Assembly: GCA_025357975.1 (NCBI GenBank)
Contig: JANYKY010000437.1
Span: 1-8,975, forward strand
Length of the DNA: 8,975 nucleotides
From: Gemmatimonadaceae bacterium
GTDB lineage: Bacteria > Gemmatimonadota > Gemmatimonadetes > Gemmatimonadales > Gemmatimonadaceae
Direction of reading: 5' to 3'
How positions within the stretch are numbered: position 1 is the stretch's first letter; each line of letters begins with the position of its first letter. Made by a program: the position numbers and the translations under genes. Shown here piece after piece: positions 1 to 6,448 of the stretch. The notes beneath the pieces were generated by a model, which did no database searches, was not told the origin of the DNA, and saw only the letters and a list, made by a program, of their open reading frames with translations.

Positions 1-934
1 GAATTCCGCTGCGGGTCACGTCAGAATTGATCGACACCTTGACATACATGTCTTTCTTGAGAAGCTGGTTGTGATTGGGGACGGTGATTCGCACCGAGGT
101 TGCGCGACTCGCCGGGTCGACAAGCGCCGCTACGTAATCGACTCTGCCCGATAACGGCGTTGGCATCGCATTCGAGGTGACTGTTGCGAGCTGCCCCTTG
201 CGAATGCTTGGCAGGTCGGTCTCGAAAACATTGGCGAGCACCCACATCGTGGAGAGATCGGCAATCGTGAAGGCGGGAGTCGTCCCGGCCTGCAGAAGCT
301 GGCCCGGATTGATGTTGCGCTCTACGACCACACCTTCAATCGGCGCGCGGATTACCGCCGAGATTGCGTTGGTGGATCCATCGGCTACAGCTGAAGGATT
401 GACACCGAGGGAGCGCAGTTGCTCGAGTACGGCGTCCCTGTCCGCAGCGGCCCCGGATGCTTCGACCTGCGCTGCGTCAACCTCACGTTTGGCGATCGCA
501 TCAGTCTTGAAGAGCTGAACGTCCTGATCCGCTATGCGCTGAAGGTTTCTGTACGAAGACTGCGCTTTTCTGTACGCCGCGATCGCGGCGGCGAAATCAG
601 GAGATGCAACCGAGGCTAACGGAGTACCGCGACCCACCGGTGCGCCCACCTGCGCGAACAGTCGAGAGACAGGGCCGGAGACAGGGGAGAGTACCTGCGT
701 GGATCGATCGCCATTGAATGCGACGGTTCCAGTGACCTCGATACTCGGCTGAAAGGATGACCGCGTTGCGGTGACCAGATGAATGCGGGATTGTTGCTCA
801 GGCGTGACCGAGAACGCCCCTTTTGTCGGGCTTGCGGCAGCCGAATCCGCGGCGATGGCGCTGTCTGCGGTTTTCTTCGAGCATCCCCCGGTGACTGCTA
901 CAAAGACCAGAAGTGCAGCGGACTTATTTCGCAT
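1..934 (-). CDS. RND efflux periplasmic adaptor (membrane fusion protein), CusB/CzcB-like, cut at its C-terminus by the window edge
   Basis: I translated this by hand: an open frame of 311 codons runs from the ATG at 934 to the left edge without a stop. The protein should bridge an inner-membrane RND pump to the outer-membrane channel encoded just before it. The N-terminus has a hydrophobic stretch ending in Cys18 (context VTGGC), suggesting a lipoprotein, although the lipobox is not canonical. Two half-motifs of the barrel-sandwich (lipoyl-like) domain are visible at about residues 82-111 and 193-225, flanking a predicted alpha-hairpin at about 113-185. A beta-barrel domain follows from about 227, opening with DLSTMWVLANVFETDL, a very typical CzcB/CusB-family signature. 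The start overlaps the upstream channel gene by 11 bases, so the two are probably co-translated. No His- or Met-rich metal-binding extension is visible, so the substrate (Cu/Ag, Co/Zn/Cd or other) cannot be assigned. The membrane-proximal domain is missing here. Confidence 0.9.
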   Translation of the reverse strand, partial: MRNKSAALLVFVAVTGGCSKKTADSAIAADSAAASPTKGAFSVTPEQQSRIHLVTATRSSFQPSIEVTGTVAFNGDRSTQVLSPVSGPVSRLFAQVGAPVGRGTPLASVASPDFAAAIAAYRKAQSSYRNLQRIADQDVQLFKTDAIAKREVDAAQVEASGAAADRDAVLEQLRSLGVNPSAVADGSTNAISAVIRAPIEGVVVERNINPGQLLQAGTTPAFTIADLSTMWVLANVFETDLPSIRKGQLATVTSNAMPTPLSGRVDYVAALVDPASRATSVRITVPNHNQLLKKDMYVKVSINSDVTRSGI

Positions 935-2228
935 TGGGAAGAGCCAGTGGGATGTTTGTCAGAGACGCGCCGATTGCGCGCTCGAGATCTGCGCGCGAAG
1001 TGTTGGCGGCGGAAAGCGCATCAGTGTACTGCTTTTCGGCATCGAGCAGAGTTCGCCGTGCCTCGATGACTTCAAAAGCGGATGACCCGCCAATCGCGTA
1101 ACTCGCTGACGCCGCATTGAACGCCTGGCGGGCAGCCGGAAGCAGCTCTTCAGCGATGTAGCGGGCCTGCCGCAGAGCCGCAGTTGCTGTCGCATAAGCA
1201 GTTCTCACATCCTCGCCGACCGCTGCGCGAACGTCGCGCTCGGAGGCCGCCAGTTCTCGCTCCCTTGCCTGCGCCTGTGCTATTGCACCGCGGGTGTGCT
1301 GCCAGAAGAGAAGGGGTAACGGGAACGCAATTCCGGTGGAGAACGCACTTGCCGGCGCACCTGGCGTGAGGTCGCGACTGACTCCGAGATTCAAGTCAGG
1401 CAGCCAGAATTCTTTCGACAATGCTGTTGCTGCACCCGCGGCCCGCCGCTGGGCGGCGATGCCCGCGAGCTCTTGCCGCGAGCTCAGCGCGATCGGCTCG
1501 AGTTGTTCGAGCGTCGGTATGTCCGGCGGAATAATGAGTGAGTCGGTCGCGACTACAGGCTGGCCCAGCGGCCGGCCAATGAACCTGTCGAGCGCAGCCT
1601 GTGCATTGCTGATATCCCGCTGACCCGAGATGAGATTGTTTGTCGCCTGGGCAACGTCTACCTTCGCCTTGATTACGTCGAGGCGAGGCACCATTCCGGC
1701 GTCAAAACGGGCCTGGGTACGACTGAGAAAATCGCTCGACAGCTTGAGGCTTTCCTTCGTGTCCGAGAGATGCCTGATCGCGACGAGCAGGGAATCGTAG
1801 GCTTGGGAAGTCGTTGCTGCGAGCTGTTGCCTGAGGGCGAGATAGTTCGCCTGTGCGGCGCCTACGTCTCCGGTTGCAACTGCACCCTGCAGCCGGAGCT
1901 TGTTTGGGAAGGGAAGGGTCAGCCCAACCCCGACGTTCTTTGCTCCCCCTGCTCCTGATCGGAAAAAATTGCTCTGATTATCGAGTGAGGCTGTAACCGC
2001 TGGGTCGGGAATCGACCTCGCGGTCACTCTGGCGGCCCGAAACTCATTTGTCTGCTCACGCGCAACCGCGAGCTGGGGATTGTTTGCGAGCGCGAGAGCT
2101 ACAGCCTCTTGTCGAGTCAATCGCAGCGAATCCGCCCGCGGAACGGTCATTTGAGCTTCCGCGGCAGACGGCTGAGCAGCCGTGACCAGGCAGCTCACGG
2201 CAATACAAAGGAGAGATGTTCTCCTCAT
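924..2228 (-). CDS. TolC-family outer-membrane efflux channel (CzcC/CusC-like)
   Basis: This 434-residue protein should form the trimeric outer-membrane channel of a tripartite efflux system. An N-terminal signal peptide is visible (MRRTSLL, a hydrophobic core, then AEA before Gln26). Two outer-membrane efflux repeats follow. The first starts at about residue 37 with LTRQEAVALALANNPQL, the usual opening of the family, and the second lies in the C-terminal half with long Ala/Gln/Arg-rich helices and the motif EVIEARRTLLDAEKQYTDAL. The length is normal for CzcC-type channels (about 400-450). It is the first gene of the efflux unit and overlaps the adaptor gene by 11 bases; channel-adaptor order matches czcCBA/cusC-B-A operons. 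The ATG at 2228 has a modest GGA ribosome-binding site six bases upstream. The family call is secure. Metal specificity is inferred only from the CusB/CzcB-like adaptor and the neighbouring His/Cys protein. Confidence 0.93.
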   Translation of the reverse strand: MRRTSLLCIAVSCLVTAAQPSAAEAQMTVPRADSLRLTRQEAVALALANNPQLAVAREQTNEFRAARVTARSIPDPAVTASLDNQSNFFRSGAGGAKNVGVGLTLPFPNKLRLQGAVATGDVGAAQANYLALRQQLAATTSQAYDSLLVAIRHLSDTKESLKLSSDFLSRTQARFDAGMVPRLDVIKAKVDVAQATNNLISGQRDISNAQAALDRFIGRPLGQPVVATDSLIIPPDIPTLEQLEPIALSSRQELAGIAAQRRAAGAATALSKEFWLPDLNLGVSRDLTPGAPASAFSTGIAFPLPLLFWQHTRGAIAQAQARERELAASERDVRAAVGEDVRTAYATATAALRQARYIAEELLPAARQAFNAASASYAIGGSSAFEVIEARRTLLDAEKQYTDALSAANTSRADLERAIGASLTNIPLALPNAK

Positions 2229-2328
2229 GGTTTATCCATTTGAATTTTTGTGTTATTTGGCGCCGCATCCAGAAAACGGCGCGGCAGTCAGCGAGCGAAA
2301 AGCGCGGGAGGACTCGCCGCGGGTTATT
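2229..2328 (-). promoter_or_regulatory. Upstream region of the efflux genes; possible promoter or leader
   Basis: This is the largest gap between genes in the window (100 bases) and precedes the channel gene. The 32 bases next to the start codon are strikingly AT-rich in an otherwise GC-rich region. A weak ribosome-binding GGA sits about six bases before the ATG. I could not find a convincing -35/-10 pair, so the promoter call rests on position and base composition only. A short inverted repeat lies within it (listed separately). Confidence 0.3.
2260..2282. repeat. Short inverted repeat (6-bp arms, 11-bp spacer) upstream of the efflux genes
   Basis: The arms GCGCCG (2260-2265) and CGGCGC (2277-2282) are perfect inverted copies. 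On neither strand is the hairpin followed by a T-run, so it does not look like an intrinsic terminator. It sits 32 bases upstream of the channel start and could be an operator or RNA hairpin, but arms this short and GC-rich can arise by chance. Confidence 0.3.
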
Positions 2329-2682
2329 CTAGAGCTCTGCTGGAGGTGCTCGGGACCTGCTGATCGACGCCGTGGCGGCGCGGAAACTTTCCGACTTCTC
2401 GATCAGGATGCTTCGAGACAAACTCGCGGTGCCAACAGGCTCAGCGCGGACAACCTCCGACGATGCGAGAAGATGCCTTGCCGTGCACGCGGAGCAGAAC
2501 GCGTCATCGTGCGCGTGGTGGATTGCGATTCCGGCTTCTTCGACGTGAGCCCGGGCATCGGGGCCGTCTCTGCCCTCGAGCAGCGGCGTGAGGGCAAGCA
2601 CCAGCTGCGCCACAAAAACCAGCAGCAAAGCTGGTCTCCATCGCCTGCGCGCAGGGCTGTGAATGCCGTTCATGAGCGTCAT
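2329..2682 (-). CDS. Small His/Cys-rich membrane-anchored or secreted protein next to metal efflux genes
   Basis: This is a 117-residue protein, or 114 if the in-frame ATG at 2673 is used. A basic N-terminus (PARRRWRP) is followed by one hydrophobic segment at about residues 18-35, so it is probably a signal peptide or single membrane anchor. Next comes a potential metal-binding cluster: His46, His55, His56, His58, Cys63, Cys66 and His70, with core HHAHDDAFCSAC. The C-terminus ends SRSRAPPAEL. Small proteins with a hydrophobic N-terminus, a His/Cys cluster and an RAPP-like tail are, as I recall, found beside heavy-metal RND genes (compare DUF2946-type proteins), but I cannot confirm family membership. 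It lies 100 bases before the channel gene on the same strand, and 57 bases separate it from the nfo stop. That 57-base gap shows no clear promoter or terminator, and neither ATG has a good ribosome-binding site. Confidence 0.65.
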   Translation of the reverse strand: MTLMNGIHSPARRRWRPALLLVFVAQLVLALTPLLEGRDGPDARAHVEEAGIAIHHAHDDAFCSACTARHLLASSEVVRAEPVGTASLSRSILIEKSESFRAATASISRSRAPPAEL

Positions 2683-2739
2683 GTTGAAGGTAAGTCTAGT
2701 CGAGTCTGAAGAGTGCTGCCATCCGATCCACGGCCGGTA

Positions 2740-3657
2740 TCAGCATTCTACGTAACTTCTGAGCCGGTCCAGCATCGTTCTATCCGTGACATCGGGAACA
2801 TGCTTCGGAGTCTCGATCACCTTGGCTACGCGCGACAGCCGCGGATCGTTCATGATCCGTCGAAACGCGCCCTCGCCGATCGCGCCCTCGCCGATCAACT
2901 CGTGACGATCACGCCGGGATCCCAGCGGGACCTTCGAGTCATTGAGGTGCATCATACGCAAACGTTTTAAGCCTATAACATCTCCAAACCGGGACATAAC
3001 GCCTTCATAATCGTTAACGATGTCGTAACCCGCCGCGAAAATGTGGGCTGTGTCGATGCATACCCCAACGCGCTTTCGTTGTTTTGCCGGAATCAGCGCG
3101 ATGAGCTGCGCCATTTCCTCGAACGAGGCGCCAAGGACAGTCCCGCTCCCTGCGGTAGTTTCCATCAGTACCATGACCTTTCCGCTGACCTGATCAAGAG
3201 CGAGGCCAATCGACTCAGCGTTTCTCGCCAGCCCACTCGCGCGGTCGTCCATGTAGTTGCCAGGATGCGACACGAGATAGTCGAGCCCGAGGGCTTCGCA
3301 ACGCCTGAGCTCGGATATGAACGATTCGGCAGACCGGGCGCGGAGGGCAGCGTCGGGGGAAGCGAGGTTGATCAAATAGCTGTCATGTGCGCACATCTCG
3401 CGCAGCTCGGTGCAGGCCAGCTCGGCGTGAAACGACTTGCACTCGTCGTCCTCACATGCCCGCTCCGCCCATCGATTAGCCATCTTCGTGAATATCTGCA
3501 TAGCGGTCGCGCCGATCGTCGCTGCCCTGCCGGGTGCGTTCCGTGTTCCGCCCGCAATCGAGATGTGCGCGCCAAGCGGTGCCGGGAGCGGCGGCGCAGC
3601 GAGGCTTGTTGATTTCTTTCTACGGCGAGCTTGTGCCGGAGTCTTAGTGCCCGCCAC
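2740..3657 (-). CDS. nfo: Deoxyribonuclease IV (AP endonuclease, Nfo family)
   Basis: Nfo cleaves DNA 5' to abasic sites and processes blocked 3' ends in base-excision repair, using three metal ions in a TIM barrel. All nine metal ligands known from E. coli Nfo appear conserved. Numbered from the GTG at 3657 they are His91 (AHDSYLINL), His131 (SHPGN), Glu166 (METTAG), Asp202 and His205 (CIDTAHIFAAGYD), His237 (MHLNDSK), Asp250 and His252 (DRHE) and Glu282 (VIETPK). The family domain starts at LGAHISIAGG, near residue 28, after a basic, Ala/Pro-rich tail. The start is uncertain: GTG at 3657 gives 305 residues and a 14-base overlap with the upstream envC-like gene. ATG at 3693 gives 317 residues and a 50-base overlap. 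I prefer the shorter overlap; both have weak ribosome-binding sites. It is the last gene of the tight operon, with no obvious functional link to the division genes. Confidence 0.95.
   Translation of the reverse strand: MAGTKTPAQARRRKKSTSLAAPPLPAPLGAHISIAGGTRNAPGRAATIGATAMQIFTKMANRWAERACEDDECKSFHAELACTELREMCAHDSYLINLASPDAALRARSAESFISELRRCEALGLDYLVSHPGNYMDDRASGLARNAESIGLALDQVSGKVMVLMETTAGSGTVLGASFEEMAQLIALIPAKQRKRVGVCIDTAHIFAAGYDIVNDYEGVMSRFGDVIGLKRLRMMHLNDSKVPLGSRRDRHELIGEGAIGEGAFRRIMNDPRLSRVAKVIETPKHVPDVTDRTMLDRLRSYVEC
2866..2896. repeat. Perfect 15-bp tandem duplication inside nfo
   Basis: The unit CGCGCCCTCGCCGAT occurs at 2866-2880 and again at 2881-2895, and the match extends one further base. 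It encodes the IGEGA-IGEGA stretch of Nfo. The family motif GEG-x-IG-x-x-x-F keeps its normal spacing, so it adds no residues compared with E. coli Nfo and is probably convergent codon use, not a recent insertion. Confidence 0.85.
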
Positions 3658-4825
3658 GCAACCATTCCAGCGGATCGACAGCCGGGCCGCCATGCCTGAT
3701 CTCGAAGTGCAGATGCGCGGGAAGAGACGGGTCAGTAGCGCCTGTTGTACCGATTACCTGACCCTTCGTGACGCGGGATCCCTTCGTGACGGAAATACGG
3801 TTCAGCGACCCATACACTGAGTAATCTCCGCCCCCGTGCTGAAGGATCACCGTATTACCGTACGTGCCCATCACATCGGCAAGAACGACTTCGCCTGCCG
3901 AGACTGATTTCACTTCCGTACCCGCGCTGGCCGCGATTCCAATGCCATTCCAGCGAGTGGTCGTGTTGTTCGAATTGACGACGCGCCCAAACCGGTAGAT
4001 GATCGAGCCCTGCACTGGCCAGTCGAGCTTGCCGTAGTCGCTGGTATGAATAGAACTTGGAGCCGATGCCGAAGCGTTCGACCGGCTGGCAGCTCTTCTT
4101 CGCGCCGACTCGAACCCTTCAATGACATTGTTGAGGCGTGCTTCGCTCTTCGCGAGCTGAGCCAGGCGATCCTTTGTTTTCTTCGCGTCCTGCTGCGCTC
4201 GCGCGAGACTTTCCTGTCGTGTCTGCTCGAGCGCAGTCAATCGCTGTGCTTCATCGGCTTTGTCGACGCGATTCTGCTCGACGCCATTTTGCAGCGACAC
4301 AAGCTGGCGCCGCTGGCCGATTATCATCGCGCGAAGCTGGTCAACGCGCCGAACATCCATCCGGTCACGCTGTGCGAGAAGGTGGAGATACTTGTACCTC
4401 GCTACGAGGTCGCCGAACGTCTTGGCGGAGAGCATTACTTCAAACGTGAAGAGCGGCCCCCGCTTGTAAATCTCCACGAGGCGCTTTTGAAGAACCGCAC
4501 GCTTGACCTGCACCTCGTCCTGCGCGCGTACGAGATTCGCCGTGGTATGCTCGACTTCGCCGTTGAGCGTCGTCAGCTGTTGATCGAGCGACTTCACGAC
4601 GCGAACTGTCGCGTCGTGCTGCCTGTCGATGTTCGTCACTTCCTCGCTGATGTCGTGGACCTTGGTCTGCAGGCCCTTCATGCGCTTCTGAAGATCCTCA
4701 CGTTCGCGGCGAATGCGTGAGAGCTCTTCCTGCTGGGCGCGCAGCCTTGCCTCACCTCCGTCCTGCTGAGCGCGGAGCGGCGTCGCGAGTGTCAGCGCCA
4801 GCGCGGCCACGAGAACGGCGCGCAT
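3644..4825 (-). CDS. EnvC-like murein hydrolase activator: coiled coil plus degenerate LytM (M23) domain
   Basis: This 393-residue periplasmic protein likely activates cell-wall amidases under FtsEX control. A signal peptide (about residues 1-19, cleavage after LRA) is followed by a long heptad-rich coiled coil (about 25-245), a Ser/Ala linker, and a C-terminal LytM domain (about 265-393). The coiled coil carries an EIYKRGPL segment typical of EnvC-like proteins. In the LytM domain the HxGxD zinc motif reads WNGIG (Trp292 for His, Gly296 for Asp), and the catalytic His of YxHL is Ser340. The HLHFE motif (His371, His373) remains. From memory, E. coli EnvC reads RWKGMVI at the same place, so this protein is probably also enzymatically dead. 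The start is the ATG at 4825, which shares one base with the ftsX stop (TGATG). An upstream ATG at 4972 would add 49 residues lying over ftsX and would bury the signal peptide, so I rejected it. No amidase partner is in the window. Confidence 0.88.
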   Translation of the reverse strand: MRAVLVAALALTLATPLRAQQDGGEARLRAQQEELSRIRREREDLQKRMKGLQTKVHDISEEVTNIDRQHDATVRVVKSLDQQLTTLNGEVEHTTANLVRAQDEVQVKRAVLQKRLVEIYKRGPLFTFEVMLSAKTFGDLVARYKYLHLLAQRDRMDVRRVDQLRAMIIGQRRQLVSLQNGVEQNRVDKADEAQRLTALEQTRQESLARAQQDAKKTKDRLAQLAKSEARLNNVIEGFESARRRAASRSNASASAPSSIHTSDYGKLDWPVQGSIIYRFGRVVNSNNTTTRWNGIGIAASAGTEVKSVSAGEVVLADVMGTYGNTVILQHGGGDYSVYGSLNRISVTKGSRVTKGQVIGTTGATDPSLPAHLHFEIRHGGPAVDPLEWLRGGH

Positions 4826-5670
4826 CAAATGCGGCGGAGGTGACTCCAAACGGAGCTGGCGCTTCCGAGAACGCCAATCAGCGCACCGCAGGCAATCCCG
4901 AGGAAGATGAGTCGAGAATCGAAAAAGACGAGACTGATGAAGCGAGTGTCGATCAGGCGATACGCAATCCACGTAAGGAGCAGTGCGAGCAGCCCGCCGA
5001 GGATGCCTTTCGTGAAACCGTCGATAAGGAATGGAGCGCGAACAAATCCATCTGTTGCGCCTACCAGCCTCATGATCGCGATCTCTTTTTCACGAGCTAA
5101 TACCGACACACGAATGGTCGCGCCGATGATGATTATCGACACTGCGGCGAATGCCAATCCAAGCCCCAGGCCGGTCCCGGTAGCGATCGTCCGCAAATGA
5201 TAGAGCTTCGAAACCCATTCTTCGCCGTACCGGATATCGTCCACGAACTCGTACGATTTTACGCGGTCGGCGACAGCTTTGACGGTCCCTGGATCCCGCA
5301 GGCCCGCACGAAGATGAATGTCGAGCGACGCTGGCAGCATCGCATCCTCGAAGACATCACTGAATTCGCTCATGTCCTTCTTCGCACGCTCGAGCGCCGC
5401 TTCCTGAGACACGTAGTCGACCCTTGCAACCTCTGGAAACGCGCTGATGTCTTTCATCGACGCGGCAATCGCGTCTGCTGACGTGCCTTCCGACACGAAC
5501 GCGCGAATCTCGACACGTTCTTCGACCCCTCGGAGCGCCTGCCGGATATTCACCGCAACAAGTCCGAATAATCCGAACGCAAAAAGCGAGAACGCGATCG
5601 TGATGATGCCGAGCGCGCTGAGCAGCGGCGCGCGTCGGCTTGCATTGAAAGCCTCACGTACGGCCAGCAT
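4825..5670 (-). CDS. ftsX: Cell-division protein FtsX (ABC transporter-like permease)
   Basis: FtsX pairs with FtsE in the inner membrane and passes ATPase-driven changes to periplasmic hydrolase regulators such as EnvC. At 281 residues it has the normal layout: a short cytoplasmic N-terminus, membrane segment 1 (about 17-41), a periplasmic domain (about 45-155), then segments 2 (about 164-187), 3 (about 221-240) and 4 (about 253-275). Between segments 2 and 3 is the hallmark REKEIAIMRLVGATDGFVRAP. The length is near that of typical single-domain FtsX proteins, and somewhat shorter than E. coli FtsX with its longer N-terminus. It starts within the last base of ftsE (TGATG), and its own stop overlaps the envC-like start in the same way, so the three proteins are probably made in coupled fashion. 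Confidence 0.95.
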   Translation of the reverse strand: MLAVREAFNASRRAPLLSALGIITIAFSLFAFGLFGLVAVNIRQALRGVEERVEIRAFVSEGTSADAIAASMKDISAFPEVARVDYVSQEAALERAKKDMSEFSDVFEDAMLPASLDIHLRAGLRDPGTVKAVADRVKSYEFVDDIRYGEEWVSKLYHLRTIATGTGLGLGLAFAAVSIIIIGATIRVSVLAREKEIAIMRLVGATDGFVRAPFLIDGFTKGILGGLLALLLTWIAYRLIDTRFISLVFFDSRLIFLGIACGALIGVLGSASSVWSHLRRI

Positions 5671-6440
5671 CAGCTCTTTGGCTCCTTCGGAAGCGCCGGC
5701 CAGTTTCCTTCATTCGGCCCACCGATCGCCGGCTGTCCGAGCAACGGCGTATAGCGTGTCTCCGGCGCCGGAGCCTCTGCAGAGTCGAATACAACGCGCC
5801 CATGATTGAGCTCCACTGTTCTCGCTTCGTCTGCCTTGCGTACGATCTCGAGATCATGCGTCGCCATGATGACCGACGTGCCGGTTGCGTTGATATCCCG
5901 AAGCAGCTGGAGAATTCCGCGCGTCGCGCGTTCGTCCAGGTTACCGGTCGGCTCATCGGCAAGAATGAAATACGGATCGTTCACGAGCGCTCGCGCGATC
6001 GCAACGCGTTGCTGCTCGCCCCCGGAAAGCTGCCGCGGAAGCTGTGACCCTTTCGATGCAAGACCGACCTGAGTCAACACACGCGTGACACGGGGGCCAA
6101 TCGAGGCCTTGGCAGCACCGGTAACCTCGAGCGCGAACGCAACGTTCTGTTCCGCGGTCCTGTCCTCGAGAAGACGAAAATCCTGAAACACAATTCCGAG
6201 CTTTCGCCGGAGCTGAGAAATCTCTTTTCGCTTGGCCGAGTTGGACTGCACGCCACTCACCCACACTTCGCCGTGTGATGGCTTTTCTTCCATATACAGA
6301 AGCTTGAGGATCGTGGTCTTGCCTGATCCACTCGGGCCAATGAGAAAAACGAACTCGCCGCGCTTGACCTGAAGAGTCACGTGGCTCAATGCAACGCGCG
6401 TGCGTGAGTATTCCTTGGCGACGTCCTGAAGTCGGATCAT
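5670..6440 (-). CDS. ftsE: Cell-division ATP-binding protein FtsE
   Basis: FtsE is the cytoplasmic ATPase that drives FtsX. All ABC motifs are intact: Walker A GPSGSGKTT (35-43), Q-loop Gln86, signature LSGGEQQRVAIARA (138-151), Walker B FILADEPTG (158-166) with catalytic Glu163, and switch His195. The opening MIRLQDVAKEY fits FtsE. At 256 residues it is about 30 longer than the usual 220-230. The extra part is a Pro/Gly-rich tail from about residue 215 (RYTPLLGQPAIGGPNEG and onward) with no recognised motif. Immediate coupling to ftsX supports FtsE over LolD or MacB-type ATPases, which share these motifs. Its ATG follows the stop of the PLP-enzyme gene by six bases, with a ribosome-binding site on that stop codon. 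Confidence 0.95.
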   Translation of the reverse strand: MIRLQDVAKEYSRTRVALSHVTLQVKRGEFVFLIGPSGSGKTTILKLLYMEEKPSHGEVWVSGVQSNSAKRKEISQLRRKLGIVFQDFRLLEDRTAEQNVAFALEVTGAAKASIGPRVTRVLTQVGLASKGSQLPRQLSGGEQQRVAIARALVNDPYFILADEPTGNLDERATRGILQLLRDINATGTSVIMATHDLEIVRKADEARTVELNHGRVVFDSAEAPAPETRYTPLLGQPAIGGPNEGNWPALPKEPKS

Positions 6441-6442
6441 GC

Positions 6443-6448
6443 TTTCCT
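6443..6448 (-). promoter_or_regulatory. Ribosome-binding site of ftsE, overlapping the stop codon of the preceding gene
   Basis: Read on the minus strand, AGGAAA begins inside the TAG stop (6447-6449) of the PLP-enzyme gene; the AGGA core ends four bases before the ftsE ATG. This is the clearest Shine-Dalgarno sequence in the operon. It allows ribosomes finishing the upstream gene to restart, and it fixes the ftsE start. Confidence 0.6.

Noticed and set aside
1..6. GAATTC at position 1 as a cloning junction
   Set aside because: The same hexamer occurs elsewhere in the window (for example near 1407 and 8093) and the adaptor frame reads through it normally; it gives no biological information.
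2260..2282. Inverted repeat as an intrinsic terminator
   Set aside because: No T-run follows the hairpin on either strand, and it lies upstream of, not after, the efflux genes on the coding strand with other genes 46 bases earlier.
2182..2709. Plus-strand open frame of 175 codons across the small His/Cys gene and the gap
   Set aside because: Charged, Arg/Ala-rich shadow sequence opposite a plausible minus-strand gene; no recognisable domain or ribosome-binding site seen.
2866..2896. 15-bp perfect tandem repeat in nfo as a slippage-prone or phase-variable site
   Set aside because: Two copies only, in frame (15 bases), and the encoded motif has the same length as in E. coli Nfo, so nothing is inserted or switched.
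3043..3612. Plus-strand open frame of 189 codons opposite nfo
   Set aside because: Antisense to a gene with all nine Nfo metal ligands; its sequence is the complement of conserved codons and resembles no family.
4046..4720. Plus-strand open frame of 224 codons opposite the EnvC-like gene
   Set aside because: It mirrors the coiled-coil region; long antisense frames are expected in GC-rich genes with biased third positions.
4826..4972. 49-residue N-terminal extension of the EnvC-like protein
   Set aside because: It lies wholly over ftsX in another frame, is Arg/His/Ser-rich shadow sequence, and a good signal peptide begins at the ATG at 4825 with a TGATG junction.
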